Positions 8,004 to 16,674 of a stretch of 64,000 bases of DNA are shown in pieces; position 1 is the stretch's first letter, and every line of letters starts with the position of its first letter. The stretch spans positions 682,001-746,000 of the forward strand of contig JACQDM010000002.1 in NCBI GenBank assembly GCA_016201045.1, given 5' to 3'. The notes beneath the pieces are model-generated. The model did no database searches. It was not told where the DNA came from and saw nothing but the letters and a program-made list of their open reading frames with translations. Made by a program: the position numbers and the translations under genes. Source of the stretch: Afipia sp. (GTDB lineage: Bacteria > Pseudomonadota > Alphaproteobacteria > Rhizobiales > Xanthobacteraceae).

Positions 8004-9212
8004 ATCGCGCGACTTGAAGGACGCTCCGTCATCTGGGCGATGTGTCTGGGCCAGCTCGGAAGCCTGCTGCCGCATGTTGCCGTGCCGTCGGTGCTTGCGC
8101 AGTTCCTGATTCCCGAATGGCGGTTGAGCGGCGCGGATGCCGGGCTGCTCGCGGGCGGATTCGCGGCCGGCTATATGCTCTCCGTTCCGGTGCTGGCGAC
8201 GCTGACGGATCGCATCGATGCGCGATTGATCCTGATCGGCGGCTCTGCACTTAGCGCTGTAGCGACTGTGATGTTCGGCGTATTGGCGCAGGGTCTTTTC
8301 TCAGGCGCGCTGATCTGGGGTCTCGCGGGAATCGGATTCGGCGGCGCGTATATGCCGGGCCTCAAGGCGCTGACGGATCGGCTGTCGCCGGGAGACTCAT
8401 CGCGCGCGATCACGCTCTACACGTCGTTCTTTTCGCTGGGGGTCAGTCTGTCGTTCCTCATCTCGCAGCTTGTTGCGGAGCGATGGGGATGGCGCATTGC
8501 TTTCGCGGTCACAGGTTTAGGCCCGCTGGCGATGATTGCGGCGTGCCTTCTGTTGAAGCCCGTGAAGCCGCATCCCGCCGAAGGCCGCTTGCTCGATTTC
8601 GCGCCCGTGCTCGCCAACCGCTCCGCGATGGGATTCGTGATCGGCTACGGCGCGCATTGCTTCGAGCTTTACGGACTGCGCACGTGGGTCGTGGCGTTCT
8701 GGACCTTCGTCGCGATGAGAAACACGAGCTCGGCCATTCTGTCGCCGGTTGCGGTCAGCGTTGCGGTTTCGCTGCTGGCGATGCCGTCCAGCGTTTTCGG
8801 CAACGAGCTTGCGCTGAGGATCGGCCGTCATCGCGCGATCATGGCGATCATGATCGTTTCGGCTGCCGTCGCCGTGCTGATCGGAATCAGCACCAGCCAG
8901 CCGGCATTGCTGTTGCTGCCGCTGGTCGCGATATTTGCAATCACCGTGCCGGCGGACTCCGGCGCACTTACTTCGGGCATGACGATGGCGTCGCATCTGC
9001 GCTATCGCGGCGCGACGATGGCGATGCATTCGACTATCGGGTTCGCAGGCGCGGCTTTGGGATCGTGGGGCGTCGGCGTGGCACTCGATGCGGCAGGCGG
9101 GCCGCAAAGTGCATCGGCATGGACCGCTGCATTCTGTCTGATGGCGGCTGCGGTACTCGTCGGGCCGCTGGCGCTCTATTGGTCGCGCTCCGCTAAAGCC
9201 GCGACGCACTAA
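8004..9212 (+). CDS. MFS transporter (apparent ATC start)
   Basis: A major facilitator with about 12 helices (402 codons from 8004). The A-motif-like loop ATLTDRIDARLILIGG lies between helices 2 and 3, and GGAYMPGLKALTDRLSPGDSSRA lies near helix 4. Substrate unknown. The frame is open far upstream, but the coding pattern begins IARLEGRSVIWAMCLGQLGS. An AAGGAG sits 7 nt before an ATC at 8004, where an ATG would be expected. The first ATG in frame, at 8040, has no ribosome binding site and would cut into the first helix. The start is therefore either the rare codon ATC or the gene has lost its start. Confidence 0.82.
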   Translation: MARLEGRSVIWAMCLGQLGSLLPHVAVPSVLAQFLIPEWRLSGADAGLLAGGFAAGYMLSVPVLATLTDRIDARLILIGGSALSAVATVMFGVLAQGLFSGALIWGLAGIGFGGAYMPGLKALTDRLSPGDSSRAITLYTSFFSLGVSLSFLISQLVAERWGWRIAFAVTGLGPLAMIAACLLLKPVKPHPAEGRLLDFAPVLANRSAMGFVIGYGAHCFELYGLRTWVVAFWTFVAMRNTSSAILSPVAVSVAVSLLAMPSSVFGNELALRIGRHRAIMAIMIVSAAVAVLIGISTSQPALLLLPLVAIFAITVPADSGALTSGMTMASHLRYRGATMAMHSTIGFAGAALGSWGVGVALDAAGGPQSASAWTAAFCLMAAAVLVGPLALYWSRSAKAATH

Positions 9213-9216
9213 TGCG

Positions 9217-10407
9217 TCATTCCGCGCGCCAGCTATAGATCCAGTTCTGCCGCGCCAGCATGTTCGCTCCGCCGAGCACCCTGATCGCCTGATCGCGCGC
9301 GAACGCGATCGACCCGCGCATGTGGTAGATTTCTCCGGTGGTGCGCGCAGTGCGCTGAACATGCGATACGCGCGGCGCGCGCAGGTTCGCGTATTTCGCA
9401 AACGCAGCCGTGACATTGTCCTTGCCGTCCTGAAGACACTTCGCAATCACCGCGGCGTCTTCAATGGCCATGCCTGCGCCTTGCGCCACGAACGGCAACA
9501 TCGCGTGCGACGCATCGCCGAGCAGCGCGACGGTGCCTTTGCCCCAGACGCCGCCGTCCTTCATCGCGAACATCGCCCATTTGCGCCAGCCTTCGACAGC
9601 GCCGATCAGCATGCGCGGCGCAATCGGCCACATCGGGGGCAGAAAATGTTGCGTGATTTCTGCGGTGTCGCCGGGTTCGCTCCATCCCGGCTTATTCCAC
9701 TCTCCGGTGATAATGGCGACGACGTTGATGCGCTTGCCGTCCTTCATTGGATAGGCGACGATATGCGCGTTCGGTCCCATCCAGAGCTGCACGCGCTTGG
9801 CGTTGAATTCGCGCGGCAGCTGATCGGCACCGACCGTGCCGCGCCAGGCGATGCGCCCGCTGAACGCCGGCTGCACATCCGGGTAAAGCTGCTTGCGCAC
9901 GGTGGACCATACGCCGTCCGCGCCGATCAATGCGAGCGCCGGTTCCTGCTGGCGCATCGAGCCCTTGCGCTGAACGACGGTGACGCCCTTGGCGTAGCTC
10001 GCGACATCCTCATACGTGCAGCCGAGGCGCAGCTCGATGTCGTGATGGGTGGTCACGCGGGCGAGAAGGGCCGCCTGCAAATCCGCGCGGCGGAGAATCC
10101 AATAGGGCGCGCCGTATTTCGTATTGGTGCCGCCGAGCGGAATCCGGCCGAGTTCGCCGCCTGAACGCGCACTGTTCACCGAAATGCCCTCGGGTGCGAT
10201 GGCGTAAGGTGCGAGGTCTTTTTCGAGCCCGAGATCGATCAGCACGCGGCTTGCATTGGGCGACAATTGCAACCCGGCGCCCGCTTCTTCGAGCTTTTCG
10301 GCGCGCTCCATGATGACTGCGCGAAAGCCGCGTGCCGCGACCGCAAGAGCCGCCGTCAGGCCGCCGATGCCTGCGCCCGCAATGACGATGCTACGCGATA
10401 ACGCCAC
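9217..10407 (-). CDS. FAD-dependent monooxygenase (salicylate hydroxylase-like)
   Basis: A 396-aa group A flavin monooxygenase. The dinucleotide-binding GAGIGGLTAALAVAARG opens the protein, with the second FAD block LLGDASHAMLPFVAQGAGMAIED near 290 and the DG-type LIGADGVWS near 160. Members hydroxylate aromatic rings such as salicylate or 3-hydroxybenzoate with NAD(P)H and O2. I prefer the GTG at 10407 (VALSRSIVIAGAG) to the ORF-track ATG at 10461, because the extra 18 residues are low in pattern and precede the FAD fold. Confidence 0.88.
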   Translation of the reverse strand: MALSRSIVIAGAGIGGLTAALAVAARGFRAVIMERAEKLEEAGAGLQLSPNASRVLIDLGLEKDLAPYAIAPEGISVNSARSGGELGRIPLGGTNTKYGAPYWILRRADLQAALLARVTTHHDIELRLGCTYEDVASYAKGVTVVQRKGSMRQQEPALALIGADGVWSTVRKQLYPDVQPAFSGRIAWRGTVGADQLPREFNAKRVQLWMGPNAHIVAYPMKDGKRINVVAIITGEWNKPGWSEPGDTAEITQHFLPPMWPIAPRMLIGAVEGWRKWAMFAMKDGGVWGKGTVALLGDASHAMLPFVAQGAGMAIEDAAVIAKCLQDGKDNVTAAFAKYANLRAPRVSHVQRTARTTGEIYHMRGSIAFARDQAIRVLGGANMLARQNWIYSWRAE

Positions 10408-10527
10408 GACGCGCCGATGTCCCCTGGCCGGAAAGTGAGCCGGAAATTGCCCCTGTGGCAATGTCCATAGCCCAGATCGGATTCCAAGGGACGCGCAAAA
10501 GTATGACGTGGTGAACGCATAAAAGCG

Positions 10528-10773
10528 TTAAGCCGCCTTGTCCTTCAGGGCGCATTCGGGCGGGCGGGCTTCGCCGGGGCCGAGGTCGGCGGCGTAGCGG
10601 AACAGCGTCGAGCAATAGGGGCAGATGATCTCGTTGTCGTTGCCGAGATCGAGGAACACGTGCGGATGGTCGAACGGCGGATTCGCGCCGACGCACATGA
10701 ATTCGCGCGAGCCGATCTCGATAACGGCAACGCCGGTATCGTTCTGAAAATGGGGGACGACGTGATCGGCCAT
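10528..10773 (-). CDS. Zinc-finger (zf-CHCC) protein
   Basis: An 81-aa protein with a C-x24-H...C-x2-C arrangement: MCVGANPPFDHPHVFLDL and IICPYCSTLFRY. It is the bacterial relative of the NDUFS6 zinc subunit of complex I and is common in alphaproteobacteria as a single short gene. It likely binds one zinc ion. I start at MADHVVPHF; the longer ORF extends into non-coding sequence. Confidence 0.82.
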   Translation of the reverse strand: MADHVVPHFQNDTGVAVIEIGSREFMCVGANPPFDHPHVFLDLGNDNEIICPYCSTLFRYAADLGPGEARPPECALKDKAA

Positions 10774-11029
10774 GACGGATTGCCTTAAATTCCAAATTCC
10801 AGCGGGGCGCGAGACGCAAAAGCGCGCCGCCGATTCGATAGTAACGGGTTGCAGCGAATTCATACAGAGCGGCTTCCAATTCAAGGCCGGATAACCGCTG
10901 CCCACGGATCGGATTCGACACAAAACCGCCCCGTTGGGAAAGCCCTTCTTTGGTTGGGGAGGTTGTGTCTCAAATGCGGCATACCCACTTATCCCATGCG
11001 ACAAATTTACCGACGGATAGCGCTTTAGT

Positions 11030-12157
11030 ATGAAGAGCGGTTGGCGGATCGGCATAGGTGTGACGGGCGCGGTGCTCTGTGCCGCTGTCCTCGCCCTTCT
11101 ATGGCCGCACGCGCGGGACGCAGCGACGCTATTGCTGGCGCAGGACGATCCGGTTGCGCTGTCGGATATTCAGTTGGATTCCGCCTTGCGGAATAATCCG
11201 AATGTGATCGGCGAGAATGTCGACGAGGCTTTGAAAGCCAACGATGCCGATCTCGCCAAGAGTTTCACCGATCTTGCAGGCGACAATGGATCGCCGGTTG
11301 CGGCTGAGGTCGCCGCGCAGGTCGATGCGGCTGTCGCTCAGGAGAATTCGACGTCGTCGACGGCTACGCGTTTCGCAAAGGGTCTCATCACCGGCGAGGC
11401 CGACGATGTGGCGAGCCTGTCGGGAACGGTAGCCGGAGATCTGTTCGTATTCGGCGACATCCGCGATGTGATCCGCGAAGGCAAGCATCTGGTGATGGGC
11501 GAGGAGGCCGATCGGCTGGTGCTCGGCCTTGCGACGGCCGGCATCGCGGTCACCGCTGCGACTTACATCTCCGTTGGCGGGGCGGCGCCGGTGCGCGCGG
11601 GCCTCACAATGGTGAAGGATGCGCGCAAGGTTGGACGGCTCGGCGCGGGATTGACGGAATGGGCCGGGCGCTCCGCGCGCGGCGTGGTCGACGGACCGCT
11701 GCTGCAAAAGGCTGTCGCTGATGCATCGATTGCACGGCCCGGCCAAACGGTCAGCGCGGTGAAGGCCGCGTTCAGGGCCGAGAAAGCCGGTGCTCTGGTT
11801 CGTCTCGCCAAGGATACCGGCCGTGTCGCCGAGAAGGCCGGCACCAGGGGCGCGCTCGACGTGTTGCGCATCGCGGACGGTCCTGCGGATGTTGCGCGTG
11901 CGGCGAAACTCGCCGAGAAGAAAGGCAGCCAGACCCGCGCGATAGTCAAAGTGCTCGGCCGCGGCGCATTGCTGATCGCGGCCGGTGCGTTCAATCTCGC
12001 GTGGTGGGTATTCGGCGCATGTCTTGCGCTGATAGGGCTTCTTGCCTCGATCAAGGCGACGACCGAACGATTGACCTATTCCTATCTGCAGCGGAAGAAA
12101 CTCAAACGCGCGCGGCGTGAACTTCTGCTCGCGCAGAATTCAGCGATTGCCGCATAA
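11030..12157 (+). CDS. Conserved hypothetical membrane protein
   Basis: A 375-aa protein with an N-terminal hydrophobic anchor (VTGAVLCAAVLALLW), a helical, acidic periplasmic-type region, a Gly/Ala-rich hydrophobic pair near 175-205, and a C-terminal double helix (ALLIAAGAFNLAWWVFGACLALIGLLASI) followed by a very basic helix (YLQRKKLKRARRELLLAQ). No enzyme motif seen and no family recognised. The layout suggests an inner-membrane protein with a cytoplasmic basic tail. Confidence 0.6.
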   Translation: MKSGWRIGIGVTGAVLCAAVLALLWPHARDAATLLLAQDDPVALSDIQLDSALRNNPNVIGENVDEALKANDADLAKSFTDLAGDNGSPVAAEVAAQVDAAVAQENSTSSTATRFAKGLITGEADDVASLSGTVAGDLFVFGDIRDVIREGKHLVMGEEADRLVLGLATAGIAVTAATYISVGGAAPVRAGLTMVKDARKVGRLGAGLTEWAGRSARGVVDGPLLQKAVADASIARPGQTVSAVKAAFRAEKAGALVRLAKDTGRVAEKAGTRGALDVLRIADGPADVARAAKLAEKKGSQTRAIVKVLGRGALLIAAGAFNLAWWVFGACLALIGLLASIKATTERLTYSYLQRKKLKRARRELLLAQNSAIAA

Positions 12158-12212
12158 CGCGGCTGGCAACATCTGCGCGTCGCGGCTAAACCCCTTCCCG
12201 AATCTTCCTGAC

Positions 12213-12992
12213 ATGGACTGGCCGATGCCGAGCTTTCATCACGGCTCCGTTGAAATTGCGTATCTCGACGAGGGCCAAGATAACACAATGGGCGATCCAA
12301 TCGTTCTGGTTCACGGCTTTGCGTCCAGCAAGGACATCAACTGGATCTATCCATCATGGATTTCGACGCTGACGAAGGCCGGCTATCGCGTCGTCGCGCT
12401 CGACAATCGCGGCCACGGCGAGTCGAGCAAGCTCTACGATCCCGAACTGTATGGCATCGGCACGATGGCCGGTGACGTCCGCGCGTTGATGGATCATCTG
12501 GAGATCGAACGCGCCGACATGATGGGCTACTCGATGGGCGGCCGCATCACCGCGTTCATCGCGGCTCATTATCCTCAACGATTGAGGTCTGCCATCCTCG
12601 GCGGCATCGGCATCGGCTTGATCGACGATACGGGGCGTCCGGGCGAAAATGTAGCGACTGCACTCGAGGCTGCGTCGCTCGATGACGTCACCGACCCGAT
12701 GGGCCGCACGTTCAGAGCGTTTGCAGACCAGACCCGCTCCGATCGCAGGGCGCTTGCGGCGTGCATGCGCGGGTCGCGCCGCCTGATGACGCGCGAGGAA
12801 GCTGCCTCCATCAAGGTACCGACGCTGATCGCGGTCGGCACGACGGACGATGTTGCTGGCTCCGGCCCCGAACTAGGCCAAATCATTAGCGGATCGCAGG
12901 TTCTCGACATACCGGGACGCGATCACATGCGCGCCGTCGGCGACCGCGTTTACAAAGAAGGCGTGCTTGAATTTCTGACGAAACGCCCGTGA
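12213..12992 (+). CDS. Alpha/beta hydrolase
   Basis: A 259-aa alpha/beta hydrolase. The oxyanion HG lies in VLVHGFASS, the nucleophile elbow is GYSMGG (about 109-114), the acid lies in TTDDVAG and the histidine in GRDHMRA near the C-terminus, giving a complete Ser-Asp-His triad. The start MDWPMPSFHHG is chosen because the upstream 32 codons overlap the previous gene; the second ATG 12 bp later is equally possible. Likely an esterase or lactonase-type enzyme; substrate unknown. Confidence 0.85.
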   Translation: MDWPMPSFHHGSVEIAYLDEGQDNTMGDPIVLVHGFASSKDINWIYPSWISTLTKAGYRVVALDNRGHGESSKLYDPELYGIGTMAGDVRALMDHLEIERADMMGYSMGGRITAFIAAHYPQRLRSAILGGIGIGLIDDTGRPGENVATALEAASLDDVTDPMGRTFRAFADQTRSDRRALAACMRGSRRLMTREEAASIKVPTLIAVGTTDDVAGSGPELGQIISGSQVLDIPGRDHMRAVGDRVYKEGVLEFLTKRP

Positions 12993-12996
12993 ATTT

Positions 12997-13037
12997 GCGG
13001 AGAATATTATACTCCGCGATGGAGAATATCATTCTCC
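12997..13037. promoter_or_regulatory. Tandem inverted repeats upstream of cysE
   Basis: GCGGAGAATATTATACTCCGC (12997-13017) and GGAGAATATCATTCTCC (13021-13037) share GGAGAATAT-N-AT-N-CTCC and have centres 22 bp apart, two helical turns. They lie between the hydrolase stop and cysE, 85-125 bp before the cysE start. They are AT-rich at the core in a GC-rich context and look like a tandem dimer-binding operator. Confidence 0.5.
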
Positions 13038-13121
13038 CGTAAACCCTATGAGGCATTGCGGGCTTTCGCTTCGCGATTATGTGCTAGGATCGTTCACCTC
13101 GATCCCGCCGGATGAATCGCA

Positions 13122-13946
13122 ATGGCCCAGCATCTTCACGATCAGAAGCCTTCACTCTCGACCGTCGATCCGGTCTGGACCCGCATCCGCGACGAGGCGG
13201 AAGAAATCGTGCGCCGCGAGCCTGAGCTTGCGACCTTCATCTACTCTTCAGTACTGCATCACGACCGTCTCGAAGACGCCGTCGTGCATCGCGTCGCCGA
13301 GCGTCTCGATCATTCGGCGCTGTCCGGCGATCTGATCCGTCAGGCCTACAACGACGCGCTGCAGGCCGATCCCGATCTCGGCAACATTTTCCGCGCCGAT
13401 TTGGTCGCCGTGTACGACCGCGATCCGGCCGTCTCTCGTTTCATCGACGCGCTGCTCTACTTCAAGGGCTTCCATGCCATTCAGGCGCATCGCCTCGCAC
13501 ATTGGCTGCACAAAAACGGCCGCAAGGATTTCGCCTATTACATCCAGAGCCGCTCGTCGGCGGAATTTCAGGTCGATATCAACCCGGCTGCGAGGATCGG
13601 GCGCGGGATTTTCCTCGATCACGCGACGGGATTCGTCGTCGGAGAGACCGCGGTAATCGAAGACGACGTGTCGATCCTGCACGGCGTCACGCTCGGCGGC
13701 ACCGGCAAGGAGAACGAGGACCGCCATCCGAAAATCCGGCACGGCGTGATGCTCGGTGCCGGCGCAAAAATTCTTGGCAACATCGAGATCGGCCATTGCG
13801 CGCGTGTCGCATCGGGTTCGGTGGTGCTGAAAGACGTGCCGCACAATGTGACGGTCGCAGGCGTGCCTGCGAAAATCGTCGGCGAGGCGGGTTGCGCCGA
13901 GCCGTCGCGCACCATGGACCAGATGTTCATGTCGCTCGGTTCCTGA
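13122..13946 (+). CDS. cysE: Serine O-acetyltransferase
   Basis: A 274-aa CysE that makes O-acetylserine from serine and acetyl-CoA, the first step of cysteine synthesis. The N-terminal helical domain is followed by left-handed beta-helix hexapeptides from about 170 (IGRGIFLDHATGFVVGETAVI), with the active-site aspartate and histidine in FLDHATG and ILHGVTLGGTG. The C-terminal tail is present, ending in FMSLGS. The gene is preceded by two tandem palindromes that could bind a sulfur regulator. It stands alone, without cysK nearby. Confidence 0.95.
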   Translation: MAQHLHDQKPSLSTVDPVWTRIRDEAEEIVRREPELATFIYSSVLHHDRLEDAVVHRVAERLDHSALSGDLIRQAYNDALQADPDLGNIFRADLVAVYDRDPAVSRFIDALLYFKGFHAIQAHRLAHWLHKNGRKDFAYYIQSRSSAEFQVDINPAARIGRGIFLDHATGFVVGETAVIEDDVSILHGVTLGGTGKENEDRHPKIRHGVMLGAGAKILGNIEIGHCARVASGSVVLKDVPHNVTVAGVPAKIVGEAGCAEPSRTMDQMFMSLGS

Positions 13947-14060
13947 CCGGCAAGCAATTTGTGCGGAAGATTGTCGTGGGATTGGCCGGAATTTGATCTG
14001 GCGAAGACCCGCAACTCCCACTAAAGCTGTCGCAGACAAAACTTAAGCGGGAGCCGCGCC

Positions 14061-14282
14061 GTGGACGTTCAGGAAGTCAGAAAGCTCGACGCCTATCTCA
14101 AGCGTCTGTTCGGAAATCCGAAAATCCGCGTGGTGCCTCGCCCGAAGAAGGACGACTCCGCGGAAGTCTATATCGGCGAAGAATTCATCGGCGTGCTGTT
14201 CGTCGATGACGAGGACGACGACCGTTCGTTCCAGTTCCAGATGGCCATTTTGGAAGACGATCTGATGGACGAGGCAGGTTGA
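14061..14282 (+). CDS. DUF3126 family protein
   Basis: A 73-aa acidic protein (MDVQEVRKLDAYLKRLFGNP) ending in a run of Asp/Glu. It matches the short DUF3126 family conserved in alphaproteobacteria, function unknown. Translation starts at GTG, with CGGGAG upstream. It is located right after cysE, an arrangement I believe is common in this group but cannot verify here. Confidence 0.75.
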   Translation: MDVQEVRKLDAYLKRLFGNPKIRVVPRPKKDDSAEVYIGEEFIGVLFVDDEDDDRSFQFQMAILEDDLMDEAG

Positions 14283-14807
14283 TTGCCGTCTCTCCGACGA
14301 CTGGAGAATCACGGATCGTTGTTTCATCCGGAGGTGCGCTTTGCCTGTCCCAATGGCCCCTGTGATCCTTGGGCGCGTCCCGGCGAAGGTCTGTCAATTC
14401 CTGGTTTGTTAGACTTCTACGCAGATCCGGTTAGCGACTTTTTGATCGCATGCATCGTCGTCGGCGTGCCTGTTTTTTTCTACTGCTATTTTAGAAAATC
14501 GACGATCTTTCGATATTTTAAAGCTGCAATTTCCCTACTGTCGTGCCTCTTGGTCATCGTATTCATTGGTTTTTATACTTATTGGGAAATATCGATCGAA
14601 CATCCGTATGTATCAAATTTTCTGGTTCTCGCGATAGTCCTAGCAATTCCGATTTGGATATCGACGATTGTCGAAATTAGAAGTTTGAAAGCGGCGTTGT
14701 CGGGAAATTATAAAGCCACAGGACTGTTGTCGCTTTTGTCGTTTGTCCTTCTAAATTTTTATACCGTTGTGTTCTTCACTATTCTTTTTAGACAAGACGT
14801 TTTGTGA
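14283..14807 (+). CDS. Hypothetical membrane protein, AT-rich
   Basis: An ORF of 174 codons opening at TTG directly after the DUF3126 stop; the true start may lie further in, for example the TTG before LLDFYADPVSDF. Four membrane helices are visible (DFLIACIVVGVPVFFYCYF, AISLLSCLLVIVFIGFYTYW, LVLAIVLAIPIWISTIV, LLSLLSFVLLNFYTVVFFTILF). Base composition from about 14400 to 14805 is far richer in A and T than the flanks, and codons such as ATA, TTA and AAA are frequent, which suggests acquisition from another source. No family recognised. Confidence 0.5.
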   Translation: MPSLRRLENHGSLFHPEVRFACPNGPCDPWARPGEGLSIPGLLDFYADPVSDFLIACIVVGVPVFFYCYFRKSTIFRYFKAAISLLSCLLVIVFIGFYTYWEISIEHPYVSNFLVLAIVLAIPIWISTIVEIRSLKAALSGNYKATGLLSLLSFVLLNFYTVVFFTILFRQDVL

Positions 14808-14814
14808 TACGCAA

Positions 14815-15537
14815 TCAGTTCCGCCCCTTCCGCATCCGCGCGACAAGCTGATCCATCGCGCTCGCGACATCGCGCCATTGCGCGAGCCAGCTTCTCGGAA
14901 ATCTGAAAATCAAATCCGCGCCGTCGATGCGCCGCTCGCTCAGGCACATGCCGGGCGTGACGCCGTCGCGCATGCAGCGCGCGATGAATTGCGGCGACGA
15001 CGAATAGACCAAATCTTCGCCAGTGTAGGGCGTGTTGTCGCGGAACGGGCGCGCGCTCAAGCCCTCGGTCGCGCGCGCGGGGTTTGAATCCAGATAGCGC
15101 GGATAGATCGTCCGCACCCGCTCGTCGGGCGACAGCGCATCGTGATGCGCGGCAATCGACAGGAAGATGCGGTCGATCTGCGGCAGGTTGTCTTCCGCCG
15201 TTTCGGCGGTGACGTGCGCCTGCGCGTCGGGCGGCGCGAGCGAAGGATAGTCGAAATTCAGATCGACGCGCTCCTGCGGGCCGCTGCGCTTCTGAAGTTT
15301 GACGCGGATTGCCTTGGTCGGCACGTTGAACGCCACGCCGCCGATCGTCATCGGCAGATGCGACGGATCGGACGGTTTCTCGGCATCCCACGTCGGCCAA
15401 AGCAGATAGACGACGATCAGAACGGCGGCGAGGCCGGCTGCTGCCGCGATCAGGAACGGCATCAAATGGCTGCGACGGCCCTGCGGGTGCAGACGGCCGC
15501 GCCTCTGCGCATGCGATGGTGAATAGTAGGACGACAT
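14815..15537 (-). CDS. Hypothetical membrane-anchored protein
   Basis: A 240-aa protein with a basic cytoplasmic N-terminus (RRGRLHPQGRRSH), one membrane helix (FLIAAAAGLAAVLIVVYLLW) and a large soluble, probably periplasmic domain containing ELxYSSSPQFIARCMRDGVTPGMCL-like sequence. I place the start at MSSYYSPSHAQ; the longer ORF extends into intergenic DNA. No family recognised. An orphan inner-membrane protein converging on the AT-rich ORF. Confidence 0.6.
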   Translation of the reverse strand: MSSYYSPSHAQRRGRLHPQGRRSHLMPFLIAAAAGLAAVLIVVYLLWPTWDAEKPSDPSHLPMTIGGVAFNVPTKAIRVKLQKRSGPQERVDLNFDYPSLAPPDAQAHVTAETAEDNLPQIDRIFLSIAAHHDALSPDERVRTIYPRYLDSNPARATEGLSARPFRDNTPYTGEDLVYSSSPQFIARCMRDGVTPGMCLSERRIDGADLIFRFPRSWLAQWRDVASAMDQLVARMRKGRN

Positions 15538-15662
15538 GATCGGGGGCACGCTTTCTGCGGGCAAACGGTCGAATCTCCCCACTATGCCATGCAGTCGTTT
15601 AATTTTTGCCGGTTCCGCGCGCCGCCGGGGTGGCCAAGCCATGCAACGCAGCCGCGCCACTG

Positions 15663-15677
15663 TTAACCTTTCTTTAA
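15663..15677. promoter_or_regulatory. CtrA-like box
   Basis: TTAACCTTTCTTTAA is an exact TTAA-N7-TTAA match to the CtrA cell-cycle regulator box of alphaproteobacteria. It lies 77 bp upstream of the small membrane protein gene at 15754. Confidence 0.45.
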
Positions 15678-15753
15678 GGATGAAGTGGCGGCGGCGTGCG
15701 TATTTTGCGAAGTCTCCCGGCGCCGAGTGAGTATTGCGTGCTGGGAATTTCAG

Positions 15754-16080
15754 ATGTCGCCGGAAGCGTTCAATTCGCTGTTTTCATTGCTGATCGGATT
15801 TTCGCTCGCGGGTGCATTGAGCAGCGGCTATCAGGCATTCCTTACCAAGCCTGCGGGTTTCGGTCTGCTCACCGAGGAAGCTCCGAAGGCCTTCGCGGCC
15901 GTTCCGTTTTTAGTGTTCGCGGCACCCTTCATCATCATGCGCAACACGCTGCGCGGACACCGCATCGAAAAGCGCCGTGTCGAATTCGTGATGATGGCGA
16001 CCATCATCGCCGGTTTCTGGAGCATGATGTCCGGCACCTGCGTTCTCATGGCTCTGAAAGCGGCCGGCGTCGTCGCCTGA
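15754..16080 (+). CDS. Conserved small membrane protein
   Basis: A 108-aa protein with three membrane segments (FSLLIGFSLAGALSSGYQAF, AFAAVPFLVFAAPFIIM, FVMMATIIAGFWSMMSGTCVLMAL). The start ATG (MSPEAFNSLF) is chosen over the upstream ORF start at 15685, as it begins the conserved-looking part. I do not recognise a functional family. A CtrA-like box precedes it. Confidence 0.65.
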   Translation: MSPEAFNSLFSLLIGFSLAGALSSGYQAFLTKPAGFGLLTEEAPKAFAAVPFLVFAAPFIIMRNTLRGHRIEKRRVEFVMMATIIAGFWSMMSGTCVLMALKAAGVVA

Positions 16081-16140
16081 TTTCGCCACTCGCCATCGCG
16101 CATCCGTTCGTGGCATGGTCTCCGCTCATTGGAGACTGAC

Positions 16141-16671
16141 ATGGCGATCTACGAACTCGACGGCAAATCTCCCGAACTTCCAGCGGACGGACAGTACTTC
16201 ATTGCGGAGACTGCGACCGTTATCGGCAACGTGCGTCTGAAGACCAACGCGAGCGTCTGGTTCGGCTCGGTGCTGCGCGGCGACAACGAATTGATCGAGA
16301 TCGGCGAGGGATCGAACGTGCAGGACAACTGCACCTTCCATACCGATCCGGGATTTCCGCTGACCATCGGCAAGAACTGCACCGTCGGCCACAACGTTAT
16401 CCTTCACGGCTGCACCATCGAAGACGGCGCGCTCGTCGGCATGGGCGCGATCATCATGAACGGTGCGCAGATCGGGAAGGGCTGTATCGTCGGCGCCGGT
16501 GCGGTGATCACCGAAGGCAAGACTTTCGAGGATCGCGCGCTTGTGGTCGGCGCACCTGCGCGCGTCATTCGCACGCTGACGGAAGAGCAGGTCAAGGCGA
16601 TGACCTACGGCGCGCCGCACTACGTTCACAACGGCAAGCGCTTCAAGGCCGGCTTGAAAAAAATCGGTTGA
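16141..16671 (+). CDS. Gamma carbonic anhydrase family protein
   Basis: A 176-aa left-handed beta-helix protein of the gamma-CA/PaaY group. Hexapeptide repeats run from about 20 to 150, with NVQDNCTFHTDPGFPLTIGKNCTVGHNVILHGCTI containing three histidines at the zinc-ligand positions expected for the family. GGAGACTGAC precedes the ATG I chosen, four codons after the ORF-track start. Members are carbonic anhydrases or acyl-thioesterase relatives; activity cannot be told from sequence. Confidence 0.9.
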   Translation: MAIYELDGKSPELPADGQYFIAETATVIGNVRLKTNASVWFGSVLRGDNELIEIGEGSNVQDNCTFHTDPGFPLTIGKNCTVGHNVILHGCTIEDGALVGMGAIIMNGAQIGKGCIVGAGAVITEGKTFEDRALVVGAPARVIRTLTEEQVKAMTYGAPHYVHNGKRFKAGLKKIG

Positions 16672-16674
16672 CGA

